Positions 52,758 through 61,420 of a stretch of DNA of 64,000 bases are shown here, piece after piece. The notes below the pieces were generated by a model. The model did no database searches and was not told the origin of the DNA. It saw nothing but the letters and a program-made list of their open reading frames with translations. A program made the position numbers and the translations under genes. How positions within the stretch are numbered: position 1 is the stretch's first letter; every line of letters starts with the position of its first letter. Origin of the DNA: an uncultured Clostridia bacterium (GTDB lineage Bacteria > Bacillota > Clostridia > Oscillospirales > Oscillospiraceae); NCBI GenBank assembly GCA_947644595.1, contig CANSAE010000002.1:124001-188000 (forward strand), written 5' to 3'.

Positions 52758-52803
52758 CGCAGATTAAACCGGAACTAATCTGCGGATTTTATCAAATTCC
52801 GGT
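52758..52803. promoter_or_regulatory. Nested inverted repeats between XRE gene and OYE2 operon
   Basis: CGCAGATTA (52758-52766) / TAATCTGCG (52776-52784) with 9 bases between; the spacer's ACCGGAA (52768-52774) pairs instead with TTCCGGT at 52797-52803. The two hairpins are mutually exclusive, so the site may be a dimer operator or an RNA switch. No standard promoter was recognised nearby. Confidence 0.45.
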
Positions 52804-52980
52804 CAAAAGAAGAGACCGAGAGAGCAGGCTTGTGCAGAATGCATGGTTTTCGTTTGTTATTTTACACTGATGACATATGCGAACAGCGTCCTATCAGATA
52901 AAATATTAACAGAAAACCGCATTGTGAGAGTTCTCTTCCGCCGATTCTCAGCAAAGAATAACAGGAAACGAGGTAATGGT

Positions 52981-54927
52981 ATGAAATATGAAAAGCTTTT
53001 TGAGCCCGGCAAAATCGGGCAGCTGGAGTTGCGTAACCGCGTAGTCATGACAGCCATGGGCGTCCATATGGGCGAGTGGAACGGCTGCGCTAACGAAGAT
53101 GTGATTCGCTTTTACGAGGAGCGGGCAAAGGGCGGTGTTGGTCTGATCATCCCTGAGTTTACCTCCGTGGATGGGGAAAGCGGTCATTGTAGCGCCATCC
53201 AGTTGGGCATTTATGATCCCCGGCATATCAAGAGCTTTGAGCGTATCTGTGATGCAGTGCATTGCCACGGTGCAAAAATTTTTGTTCAGCTGCACCACGG
53301 CGGCCGCGAAGCGCCTCCTGCCTGCAACGGCGGAAGGCAGGCCATGGCCCCCAGCGTAGAGCTCAACGAGGTGGTAGGCCGCGAGACGATCCTGCCCCGC
53401 GAGATGACCGTGGAGGACATTGACCGTTTGGTGGAGTTACATATTCAGGCTGCGCTGAATGCCCAGGCTGCCGGCGCCGACGGCGTGGAAGTCCATGGCG
53501 CTCACGGATATCTTTTGCAGCAGTTCCTGAGCCCCTACACCAATAAGCGCACGGATGAGTACGGCGGCTCCGTGGAAAACCGCTGCCGTTTCATGGTCCG
53601 TATCCTCAAGGGGATTCGGGAAGTAGTGGAGCCAGGCTTCGTGGTGGGCGCCCGCATCAACGGCAATGATTTCGTGGAAGGCGGCAACGACCAGGATGCC
53701 TGCGTGGAAATTGCCAAGTACCTGGAGCCCTATGTGGATTACTTCAACGTGAGCTGCGGCGTATATGCCAGCGCGGCAACGATGATTGAGCCCTGCTATT
53801 CTCCGGAAGGCTGGAGAACGGAATTCATTAAGGCCATCAAGGACAACGTGAGTGTTCCCATCATCGCGGTGAACACCATCAAGCATCCCCAGGCGGCGGA
53901 AAAGCAGCTTCAGGACGGCGTCAGCGACTTCGTTGGAATGTCCCGTATGCACATTGCGGACCCTGAAGTGGTGAAGAAGACCAAGGCCGGCCGGGAAGAC
54001 CTGATCCGCAAATGCCTTGGCTGCATGAACTGCAATAAGTCCGTTGTGGCGGGGAAGAACCTGCATTGTGCGCTGAATCCCGTTGCGGGCCGGGAAGTCC
54101 GCTTCGGCGACGATCAACTGGTGAAAAACGGCGACGGCCGAAAAGTCGCGGTCATCGGCGGCGGACCTGCGGGCATGCAGGCGGCGCTGTTGATGAAAAA
54201 ACGCGGGTTTGAACCGGTCATTTTTGAAAAAAGCGGCGTCCTGGGCGGAAGCGCGATCCTGGCGTCCAAAGCGCCCTGCAAACACATGGCACAGGAGTTT
54301 GTGGATACCCAGATCGCCGAGATGAAAGAGTACGGCATTGAGGTCCGGTTGAACACAGCGGCAACGGTTGAGAATGTAAAAGCGCTGAACCCCTATTGCG
54401 TGATCATGGCCTGCGGCGGAAACCAGATCGTTCCAAAGATTCCCGGCGTTGACCGCGAAAATGTGTATTACATAGAAGACGTCCTGCAAAGCAAGGTGAC
54501 CTTCAAAGACAAGAAGATCACAGTGGTCGGCGGCGGACACGTGGGCCTGGAAGTCGCGCACTTCCTCTGTGCGGATAACCAGGTGACCGTGGTCGAAATG
54601 CAAAAAGAAGCAGGAACTTCCATTTACCGCACGGCGAAGTATAAATTATTTTCTTTGCTGGAAGAGAGCGGCGTTAAGATCCTCACGGAGCACGCGATCG
54701 CCGGGGTGGAAGACGGCCAAGCCGTCCTGAAGAAAATGGACACTGGCGAGACGGTCCGCATTCCCGCGGAAATCGTCATTATGGCCCTGGGCAACCGCCC
54801 GGACCGGGAATATGAAGAAGCCTTCCTGTCGGCCTTCGAGAAGGTGGTCGTGATTGGTGACGCGACGAAAGCGGGAACCATGGCAGACGCGACCAAAGCG
54901 GCCTACGAAAAGTGCTTCTACCTGTAA
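52981..54927 (+). CDS. OYE-type NADH:flavin oxidoreductase / 2,4-dienoyl-CoA reductase-like (copy 2)
   Basis: 648 residues from ATG 52981 (GAGGTAA upstream; a longer reading adds 46 residues without a site). FMN barrel 1-~340 with 'VHGAHGYLLQQFLSPYTNKRTDEYGG' at 171-196; 4Fe-4S Cys345, 348, 351 and 363, the spacing of trimethylamine dehydrogenase rather than of copy 1; FAD/NAD domain with GGGPAG (393-398) and a second GGGHVG fold. It is likely to reduce a conjugated C=C of a pathway CoA ester. First gene of the + strand operon OYE2-SDR3-MFS2-GntP2. Confidence 0.9.
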   Translation: MKYEKLFEPGKIGQLELRNRVVMTAMGVHMGEWNGCANEDVIRFYEERAKGGVGLIIPEFTSVDGESGHCSAIQLGIYDPRHIKSFERICDAVHCHGAKIFVQLHHGGREAPPACNGGRQAMAPSVELNEVVGRETILPREMTVEDIDRLVELHIQAALNAQAAGADGVEVHGAHGYLLQQFLSPYTNKRTDEYGGSVENRCRFMVRILKGIREVVEPGFVVGARINGNDFVEGGNDQDACVEIAKYLEPYVDYFNVSCGVYASAATMIEPCYSPEGWRTEFIKAIKDNVSVPIIAVNTIKHPQAAEKQLQDGVSDFVGMSRMHIADPEVVKKTKAGREDLIRKCLGCMNCNKSVVAGKNLHCALNPVAGREVRFGDDQLVKNGDGRKVAVIGGGPAGMQAALLMKKRGFEPVIFEKSGVLGGSAILASKAPCKHMAQEFVDTQIAEMKEYGIEVRLNTAATVENVKALNPYCVIMACGGNQIVPKIPGVDRENVYYIEDVLQSKVTFKDKKITVVGGGHVGLEVAHFLCADNQVTVVEMQKEAGTSIYRTAKYKLFSLLEESGVKILTEHAIAGVEDGQAVLKKMDTGETVRIPAEIVIMALGNRPDREYEEAFLSAFEKVVVIGDATKAGTMADATKAAYEKCFYL

Positions 54928-54977
54928 TCTGAAAATCTCCAGAAAATACTTCCTTTAATCTCTCCATAAATACCTCC

Positions 54978-55020
54978 GAACCCGCTGTTCACTCAAATGA
55001 ACGGCGGGTTCACCTCGTTT
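54978..55020 (+). terminator. Terminator/attenuating hairpin after OYE2
   Basis: GAACCCGC-T-GTTCA / TGAAC-G-GCGGGTTC stem around CTCAAA (54978-55011), then TCGTTTT. It is preceded by a CTCC-repeat tail (54935-54977) like those at 36865-36929 and 58707-58724. The remaining 55021-55220 has no gene but holds CATTTATGA twice and a weak TTGTGA-N18-TACAAT promoter, so SDR3 may have its own promoter. Confidence 0.7.
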
Positions 55021-55220
55021 TGCATTCCGTTTTTTGCAGCTTTGTCATTTATGAACAAAATCCGCGTGCATTTGGCATTTATGACATTGTGAAAAAAGTG
55101 GCGTTCAAGATACAATGTGGATGTGGTAAAGAGGATCCGTTCGTTTGGAAAATGTTTATTTGTCGTTAGAAAAGACAGTATCAGGGTGAAAACGACAAAA
55201 AATAAAAAGGAGAGAAGCGC

Positions 55221-55997
55221 ATGAAAAACAACATTTTTGACTTGACCGGCCAAGTGGCGCTGGTTGCCGGAGCTTCTTCCGGTTTGGGCTTACAGTTTGC
55301 CAAAGCCATGGCCAACGCGGGCGCGGATGTGGCCATTGTGGCCCGGCGGGGAGCCAAATTGGAAGAGAACGCCAAAGCGATCGCGGCGGAGTACGGTGTG
55401 CGGGTATATCCCCATGTAATGGACCTGAAAGATTCCAAGTCCATCACGAAATGCGTGGAAGATGTGGTGGCGCATTTCGGCAAGATTGACATTCTGGTCA
55501 ATTCCGGCGGCTGCGGCGGTTCGACGGACCCCGTGACGACCACGGATGAGCAGTGGACTCATGTGATTGACACCGACCTGAACGGACAGTTTTATCTGAT
55601 CCGGGATGTGGCCCGGCTGTCCATGGTCCCCAACAACTACGGCCGCATCGTGAATGTTGCTTCCATCCACGGCTTTGTCTCCCGCAAGAACGTGTGGACG
55701 GCGGCTTATTGCGCGGCAAAGGGCGGCATTGTCAATCTGACCAAAGCCTTGGCAAATGACTTCGGAAAGTACGATATAACCGTCAACTGCATCGCTCCGG
55801 GATACTTCCCCTCGGAACTGACGGCGCCTTTTATCGATTCCGATGCCTTTGTGCAGCTTCATATTGACCGCTGCCCGAAAGAGCGCCACGGCAATACGGG
55901 AGAGATGGACGGTCTGTGCGTCTATTTTGCGTCACCCTGCTGCAGCTATACCACTGGGCAGACGGTATGTGTGGACGGCGGCTGGACCTGCAACTAA
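55221..55997 (+). CDS. Short-chain dehydrogenase/reductase (copy 3)
   Basis: 258 residues. GASSGLG (17-23), 'ARR' at 41-43 (NADP hint), NSGG (94-97) in place of NAG, Asn121, Ser148, Tyr163, Lys167 and C-terminal 'DGGW'. By eye it is closest to SDR1 at 22700 ('DLTGQVALVAGASSGLGLQFA' against 'DLTGKVAVVTGGSSGLGVQFA'). It occupies the same place in its operon: after the OYE and before an OFA-type MFS. RBS AAGGAGAG. Confidence 0.9.
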   Translation: MKNNIFDLTGQVALVAGASSGLGLQFAKAMANAGADVAIVARRGAKLEENAKAIAAEYGVRVYPHVMDLKDSKSITKCVEDVVAHFGKIDILVNSGGCGGSTDPVTTTDEQWTHVIDTDLNGQFYLIRDVARLSMVPNNYGRIVNVASIHGFVSRKNVWTAAYCAAKGGIVNLTKALANDFGKYDITVNCIAPGYFPSELTAPFIDSDAFVQLHIDRCPKERHGNTGEMDGLCVYFASPCCSYTTGQTVCVDGGWTCN

Positions 55998-56022
55998 TAT
56001 ATCAAAGATAGGAGAATGAGAC

Positions 56023-57282
56023 ATGAGTAATGCGAAAACTGTGAATCGTACCGGCGTATTGATTCGTGCCTTGATCATTTTGTTCATGGGCGGCGTTGTC
56101 AATTCCGCGGCGGTATTCGTTTCCCCCCTGGCGGCCCACTATGGCTGGACCGTGGAGTCGATTGCCGGCGTAGCGACCTTTATGGCGCTGATGCAAACCC
56201 CCGGCCATATCCTGAGCGGTTGGATGATGGGCAAGTTCGGCGGAAAAACGACGCTGATGGTCGGCTGTGTTCTGCTGGGCCTGGCGTTTTTCCTGTCCAG
56301 CTTCGTTCCAGCGGGCTCTCCCTGGATGCTGTATGTCACGTTCAGCGTGCTTCAGGGTCTGGGCGTTGGTTTTACATACACCGGCGGCACTTACTGTGCA
56401 ACCGGCTGGTATCCCGACAAGCGCGGCTTGGCTTCCGGCCTGTGCATGGCGTTTAACGGCGGCGCGGCCACATTCCTGGCGCCCCTGATTGCCCGTTTGA
56501 TTGTGGTTATGGGCATCAAGGTCACGCTGCTCGTTGTTGGCGTTGCCATCATTGTGATCGGCCTGACTGCGGCGGTCGGCCTGAAGGCCGCGCCTGTGGG
56601 CTATATCCCTGAGGGCTGGAGCGGTGAGGAAAACGCCGCTAAGATGGAGGCCACGCAGTTGGAGAGCCTCAAGCCCAACCAGGTATTCAAGACCCGTGCC
56701 TATTGGCATTTCTTCCTTGCAATGGGCTTTTTCCCCACGATGTACATCATTTGCTATCCCAGATTCTCCGTATTGATTCAGGATGCGGGCTTCTCTCTGA
56801 GCGCGGCAACGATCGGCGTTTCGATCTACTCGATAGCCAACGTAGGCGGCCGTCTGCTGATGGGCGCACTGATCGATAAGATCGGTTACCGCAAGGTATA
56901 TCTTATCTGTGGCATTTCCTCTGTGGCGTCCTCCGTCTGCCTGATGTTTGCCAACAGCCTGCCCATGTTCTACATTGCTTATATCCTGCTGGGTATCGGC
57001 TTTGGCGCAACCAACTGCTGCCACCCCGTGGCGATGCAGGAGACCTTTGGTTCTCAGTATGCCGGCGGCGTATTCGGCGTGTGCATGCTGGGCTATATGC
57101 TGATCTGCACGTTCCTGTCTCCCCGGATCAGCTCCGCGTTGGTCGCTTCTACCGGCGATTACACGGCTTCCATGATTTATGCCATTGTCGGTTGCATCAT
57201 CGCGGTAGCGATGTATACGACGATTCCGCTGCCTAAGAGACGCACGCTTGCGGAAGTGGAAGCGGAAGAGAACGCAAAATAA
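56023..57282 (+). CDS. MFS transporter, OFA type (copy 2)
   Basis: 419 residues, twelve membrane segments, central charged loop about 198-225. 'GLASGLCMAFNGGAATFLAPLIARL' and 'GFGATNCCHPVAMQETFGSQYAGGVFG' are OFA/oxalate-formate antiporter-like. It is the positional equivalent of MFS1 (21396), although the sequences are not near-identical. Likely exchange of a carboxylate substrate and product across the membrane. RBS AGGAGAA; 25 bases after SDR3. Confidence 0.88.
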   Translation: MSNAKTVNRTGVLIRALIILFMGGVVNSAAVFVSPLAAHYGWTVESIAGVATFMALMQTPGHILSGWMMGKFGGKTTLMVGCVLLGLAFFLSSFVPAGSPWMLYVTFSVLQGLGVGFTYTGGTYCATGWYPDKRGLASGLCMAFNGGAATFLAPLIARLIVVMGIKVTLLVVGVAIIVIGLTAAVGLKAAPVGYIPEGWSGEENAAKMEATQLESLKPNQVFKTRAYWHFFLAMGFFPTMYIICYPRFSVLIQDAGFSLSAATIGVSIYSIANVGGRLLMGALIDKIGYRKVYLICGISSVASSVCLMFANSLPMFYIAYILLGIGFGATNCCHPVAMQETFGSQYAGGVFGVCMLGYMLICTFLSPRISSALVASTGDYTASMIYAIVGCIIAVAMYTTIPLPKRRTLAEVEAEENAK

Positions 57283-57303
57283 AGCTTCAATAGCGCCAGA
57301 TAA

Positions 57304-57337
57304 GGTCATGTCCGGCCTATAAAGGCCGGACATGACC
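57304..57337 (+). other. Intercistronic hairpin, MFS2-GntP2
   Basis: Perfect 14-bp stem GGTCATGTCCGGCC / GGCCGGACATGACC around TATAAA with no T-run after it. More likely an mRNA stabiliser or processing site than a terminator. An ATG inside it (57332) is in frame with the next gene but has no ribosome site. Confidence 0.6.
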
Positions 57338-57364
57338 AAAATGCTGCAAGAAAGGGGATTTGTT

Positions 57365-58678
57365 ATGGGGATTATCGGCTGTATATTGGGTTTTTTAGTC
57401 GTCATTTACCTGTGTTATAAAGACTGGTCAGTTTACCTGGCGACTTTCATAGGCGCCGCGATCGTCATCGCGTTCAATACGCTGCCGTTTATCGGTACGC
57501 TGTCCGGTTTGTTTGCCGACGGCATGTTTGTTGCGGTCAAGAGCTTCTTTTTCATGATTTTGTTTGGCTGCATCCAGTCTCAAATTTATGTGGAAAGTGG
57601 TGCAGCATTTTCGATTGCGGACACCATTATGCAAAAAATGCTCAAGCCCGGCGCCAGTAATACCAAGAAAAACGTGATTGCAATGTCTGTATTGCTGGCC
57701 ATTGGCATTATTCTGAATCTTGGCGGTATCACGGCGAGCGTGGTTATCGTTTTGATGTACCCCATTGCACTGACGGTGTTTGAATACTGCGATATCCCAA
57801 AGCGATTTATTCTGGGTGTCCTGGGCGCTTGCTCCTATACCTTTACTCTCACCATGCCCGGGTCTCCCCAGGTGACAAATGTTGCGGCGATGACCAGCTT
57901 GGGGACGTCCTCCTGGGTCGCGCCGATTCCTGGATTGGTGGGCGCGGTGGTGGAAATTGCCGTCATCATTGTACTGCTCAACCGATTCATCAACAAAGCC
58001 CGGAAGGATGACGAGCACTTTGCGCTCCATCCGGAGGACCCACACTATGACCGGGAGTCTCCACGGCCCGGATTTTTCAAATCCCTGCTTCCGATGATCC
58101 TGGTGTTTGCGGCGTTCAATTTTCTGAATATCAACATCAATGTTTGTCTGATCGGCAGTATTTTGCTGTCCATCGTGTTGTTCTGGCCGCAGCTAAAAAC
58201 CAGAAATATAAAGGGATTGCTGAACAAGGGGGCGAACGATTCTATCCATATGACCCTAACGGTGGCCGCGATTTGCGGGTTTGCCGGAACGGTGACCGGG
58301 ACAGATGCGTTCCAAAGCATGTTGAATGCGATTACCAGTGTGGACATGCCGCCGCTGATTATCTGTGCGGTTGTGGTAGCGGTGATGTGTATGCTGACCG
58401 GCGGTTCCTCCACGGGCCAGCTGATTTCTCTGCCGCTCATCACGCCGAAGCTGATGTCTCTGGGCGTCAATGTGGGAGCGGTCCACCGTGTGGCGTGCTT
58501 TGCGGCGACAACATTGGATTCCATGCCCTATTCCGGCGCGATTTTGATGCTGCTGCCCATGTGCCACATGACCCTGAAGGAAATCTATAAGCCTCTGTTC
58601 CTTACTACAGTGATTGCGACGTTCTGCGGAACCGTGGCAGTGGTGCTGATGTGCATGCTGTTCCCGGGGCTTACTTGA
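57365..58678 (+). CDS. GntP-family H+/organic-acid permease (copy 2)
   Basis: 437 residues, almost the same length as copy 1 (436). Shared blocks include 'NLGGITASVVIVLMYPIALTVFEYCDIPKRFILG', 'YTFTLTMPGSPQVTNVAAMTSLGTSSW', 'MLTGGSSTGQLISLPLITPKLMSLGVN' and 'HRVACFAATTLDSMPYSGAI', each with a clear counterpart in copy 1. It imports an organic acid with protons. Start 57365 has AAAGGGG upstream. Last gene of the second OYE cassette. Confidence 0.88.
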   Translation: MGIIGCILGFLVVIYLCYKDWSVYLATFIGAAIVIAFNTLPFIGTLSGLFADGMFVAVKSFFFMILFGCIQSQIYVESGAAFSIADTIMQKMLKPGASNTKKNVIAMSVLLAIGIILNLGGITASVVIVLMYPIALTVFEYCDIPKRFILGVLGACSYTFTLTMPGSPQVTNVAAMTSLGTSSWVAPIPGLVGAVVEIAVIIVLLNRFINKARKDDEHFALHPEDPHYDRESPRPGFFKSLLPMILVFAAFNFLNININVCLIGSILLSIVLFWPQLKTRNIKGLLNKGANDSIHMTLTVAAICGFAGTVTGTDAFQSMLNAITSVDMPPLIICAVVVAVMCMLTGGSSTGQLISLPLITPKLMSLGVNVGAVHRVACFAATTLDSMPYSGAILMLLPMCHMTLKEIYKPLFLTTVIATFCGTVAVVLMCMLFPGLT

Positions 58679-58727
58679 TTGACATACATCTATCTTCCAT
58701 AGTAAAACTCTCCAAAAACTTCCTGAA

Positions 58728-58761
58728 AGAAAACCACGCAGACTTGTCTGCGTGGTTTTCT
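58728..58761 (+). terminator. Terminator of the OYE2-GntP2 operon
   Basis: Perfect 16-bp stem AGAAAACCACGCAGAC / GTCTGCGTGGTTTTCT around TT. A CTCTCCAAAAACTTCCT tail (58707-58724) precedes it. Confidence 0.88.
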
Positions 58762-58787
58762 GCTGTCAGAGAGAGGATAAAACAACA

Positions 58788-58815
58788 CAAGAGGCACCCG
58801 TAAGGGTGCCTCTTG
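58788..58815 (-). terminator. Terminator of the symporter-MFS3 operon
   Basis: Perfect 12-bp stem CAAGAGGCACCC / GGGTGCCTCTTG around GTAA, followed on the - strand by TGTTGTTTT. Confidence 0.85.
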
Positions 58816-58865
58816 CGGAAAAAGAAAGAAGGGAATTGCGGAAAGTGAGTCCCGGCGAAAGGGTC

Positions 58866-60134
58866 TCACTGGGTATCGTTTTTCAGCTGCTTGTTCCGGG
58901 AAATCAGCAGGCCGAGGCTCATGACGAAAGCCAAAACCAGCATGCCCAGCAGGCAGGCGAAGATGATTTTATAAGCTGCAGTGGGCTCGTATTTGTCCAG
59001 AATGGAGCCGAAGAAGGGATGCAGGGCCACATCCGGGAGATTGAAGCCGATCAGGGATGCCAGAGAAATGGCCATTCCGTTCACGCTTTGGTCTACGCCG
59101 ACTTCATCGAAGGCGGAGAACTGTACGCCTTTCATGGATACGTTCACCAGCGCCAGAGCGAACATCAAAATCATGATAGGGATCAGGGCGCTGTTGCTGG
59201 CGGGCATGAGCATGAAGGCGATCATCAAGACGATGGCAACTACGGACGCAATCGTCAGAAATTTCAGCCGGCCGATTTTATCGCAGATCATACCGGCCAC
59301 AGGTGCGCCGGCCAAACGGGTGCCGTAGTTTTTCAGGGTGGCAAGTCCGCCGGAGAACACAACGCTGACGCCCAGAACCGTGGAGAAGTAGGGAGTCAGA
59401 TAGCTGCTGCCGCAATAGAAGCCGTAGATGCCGAAGACCATCAGGCTGAACAGCCACACCTTGGGCATTTTCAGCACGGACAAAATCTCTTTGGTGCTGG
59501 CCTTCTCGTTGGAGGCTGTGGCTTCGCTTTCTGCGGCGGCCACGGCACTGTCATCGGCCTTGTACAGGAACAGGACCATCAGGGTGGCCACCAAACTGGA
59601 GCAGGCGTAGAAAATATAAACAGCCTTCAAGCCGGCCACACTGCCGCCGGTCACCCGACCAAAGACCCACAAAGCGCCGAAGTTGAACACCATGCTGCCG
59701 ATACCGTTGAAGCCCTCGAACAGTCCGTAATACTTGCCCTGCTCCTCCGGCGGTGCGGCCAGGCTGACGGCCTTGAACACCGGGGACCAAAAGGCCAGGA
59801 GGCTGGTGATGCCCATAAGGAAGAAGCACACCAGGGACATGGTATAATTCCGGATGACCAGCAGTGCCAGGAAGCTGACGATGGTGTGGCCGATGCCGGA
59901 GATGACCAGCAGCTTTTTGGGGTCGAATTTATCGGCCAGCCAGCCGCTGGGCAGCGTGCAGATGATGGAGGCGACGATGTAAATACTCAGCAGGAAGCCG
60001 ATTTGTGTGTTGGTAAAGCCTGTGGCTTCCACGATGGCATCATAGAAAATGTATTTGATGTATGGCAGTAGGTACATGGAGGAATACAGAAAAGCACATG
60101 CAAGGATGCCCAATAGTTTTCGTGAATTTTTCAT
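58866..60134 (-). CDS. MFS transporter 3
   Basis: 422 residues, twelve membrane segments, with a charged loop at about 205-230 ('KADDSAVAAAESEATASNEKASTKE'). 'GWLADKFDPKKLLVISGIGHT' is the MFS loop 2-3 motif. It differs from the OFA pair and resembles sugar/nucleoside or BaiG-like MFS proteins only in general form. Last gene of the - strand operon symporter-D2HDH-CoA-transferase 3-MFS3. Start 60134 has AGAGAGGA; an earlier ATG lies inside the upstream gene's stop region. Confidence 0.85.
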   Translation of the reverse strand: MKNSRKLLGILACAFLYSSMYLLPYIKYIFYDAIVEATGFTNTQIGFLLSIYIVASIICTLPSGWLADKFDPKKLLVISGIGHTIVSFLALLVIRNYTMSLVCFFLMGITSLLAFWSPVFKAVSLAAPPEEQGKYYGLFEGFNGIGSMVFNFGALWVFGRVTGGSVAGLKAVYIFYACSSLVATLMVLFLYKADDSAVAAAESEATASNEKASTKEILSVLKMPKVWLFSLMVFGIYGFYCGSSYLTPYFSTVLGVSVVFSGGLATLKNYGTRLAGAPVAGMICDKIGRLKFLTIASVVAIVLMIAFMLMPASNSALIPIMILMFALALVNVSMKGVQFSAFDEVGVDQSVNGMAISLASLIGFNLPDVALHPFFGSILDKYEPTAAYKIIFACLLGMLVLAFVMSLGLLISRNKQLKNDTQ

Positions 60135-60169
60135 GGAATCGTTCCTCTCTTTATTTGATGTGGCTGGAG

Positions 60170-61393
60170 TCATCCGATGGCGCCGACTTGGCGCAGGGCT
60201 TCGATCTCTTCAGGGGAGTAGCCCAGGGTAGTAAAGACCTGATCTGTGTCCGTGCCGATGGGGCCGGTGGGACAATACGGCCTGCGGGCATAGGCACTGA
60301 AATGGACCGGGGGACAAGGCATCATGACCTTGAGGCCGTCGGCGTATTCCAATTCTTCTACATAGTGGTTTTCGATGGCCTGAGGATCTTTGGATACGTC
60401 GCAGGTGGATTGCATGACTTCGCAGGAAATATTGTTGGCGCTGAGCAATTCCCGCCATTGGGCGCTGGTTTTTGTGAGGAAGATTTGGTTGATCCGCTCC
60501 ACCGCTTCCGGCAGCACGCCGCTTTCGTGCAGCGTGTCGATGTCGTCATAGCGGGGGTCATCCAGAATATCCTCCATACCCAGGAGCCCAGCGAATTTCT
60601 CTTTGTCCTTGTAGTATTCGTTGACGTAGATACCGATCCACTTGCCGTCGGCACAGCGATAATAGGTATCGAAGGGGTCGGGGGGATAAAGCGGGTTGGG
60701 GTTCATGTGCTTGCGGTCGAATTGCGTGGACACGATACCCACGGAGTTGCACCAGATGCCGCTTGCAAACAGTGAGGTCTCCACTTTGGTCCCGAGCCCG
60801 GTGCTGTTCCGGCCGATGATGGCCATGAGGATGCCGGATAAAAGCACAGAACTGGTAGCCATATCGCCGAAAGCATACGTAGGCACAAAGGGGAAGCTGC
60901 CTTCCACCTGCCAGTCCGCCATGGGACCGGAGCGCAGCCAGAAGGCGGTGCTGTCGAAGCCGGGATTCGCGGCCACGGGACCTTTGGGGCCAAAGCCGGA
61001 GAAGTGCGCGTAGATCAGAGAAGGGAACCGCTCTTTCAAGCTGTCATAATCCAGACCGCTGCGCTTGAGGGAGGCTTCCCGCACGTTGGTGATGAACACA
61101 TCGGCCTCGCTGATGAGCTTGAGCAGGGCTTCCTTCCCTTCCGGTGTTTTGAAATTGATGGCGGTGAGCTTTTTGTTGCTGTTATGTACGGTGAACAAGG
61201 GATTTTTGTCATCCTCATAGGGGGTCATTTCGGTTTTGCCGGCCCGGCGCATCTCGTCGCCGTAGAGGGTTTCTACCTTGATGACGTCCGCACCGTAGGC
61301 ACAGAGCATCCGGGAGGTGGTGGGAGCGGCCACAACGGTGGCCAACTCTACCACGGTGATCCCGGACAGGGGCAGATTTTTGATTTCGTTCAT
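60170..61393 (-). CDS. CaiB/BaiF (class III) CoA-transferase, copy 3 (FldA/HadA-like)
   Basis: 407 residues. 'SGITVVELATVVAAPTTSRMLCAYGADVIKVET', 'KNPLFTVHNSNKKLTAINFKTPEGKEALLKLI', 'PGFDSTAF' with catalytic Asp147, 'YYRCADGKWIGIYVNEYY'. The NSNKK block and spacing recall FldA and HadA, which make 2-hydroxyacyl-CoA for radical dehydratases. The D-2-hydroxyacid dehydrogenase just upstream fits that logic, but no dehydratase subunits or activator are in the window. The inner ATG (61393) has the better spacing from AGGAG. Confidence 0.9.
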   Translation of the reverse strand: MNEIKNLPLSGITVVELATVVAAPTTSRMLCAYGADVIKVETLYGDEMRRAGKTEMTPYEDDKNPLFTVHNSNKKLTAINFKTPEGKEALLKLISEADVFITNVREASLKRSGLDYDSLKERFPSLIYAHFSGFGPKGPVAANPGFDSTAFWLRSGPMADWQVEGSFPFVPTYAFGDMATSSVLLSGILMAIIGRNSTGLGTKVETSLFASGIWCNSVGIVSTQFDRKHMNPNPLYPPDPFDTYYRCADGKWIGIYVNEYYKDKEKFAGLLGMEDILDDPRYDDIDTLHESGVLPEAVERINQIFLTKTSAQWRELLSANNISCEVMQSTCDVSKDPQAIENHYVEELEYADGLKVMMPCPPVHFSAYARRPYCPTGPIGTDTDQVFTTLGYSPEEIEALRQVGAIG

Positions 61394-61420
61394 ATACATC
61401 GCTCCTGTTGTATCAAAAGG

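Noticed and set aside
20026..58678. Calling the island a bile-acid 7alpha-dehydroxylation (bai) operon
   Set aside because: Families overlap, but there is no BaiE-type dehydratase and no contiguous baiBCDEAFGHI order. The ligases and transferases belong to broad families, so the substrate is left open.
58728..58815. CRISPR-like repeated hairpins
   Set aside because: The two hairpins differ in sequence and each sits at the end of a convergent operon with terminator features; there are no regular spacers.
58752..60071. 439-codon open frame on the + strand
   Set aside because: Antisense of MFS3, Gln/His/Gly-rich and starting inside a terminator; no protein-like features.
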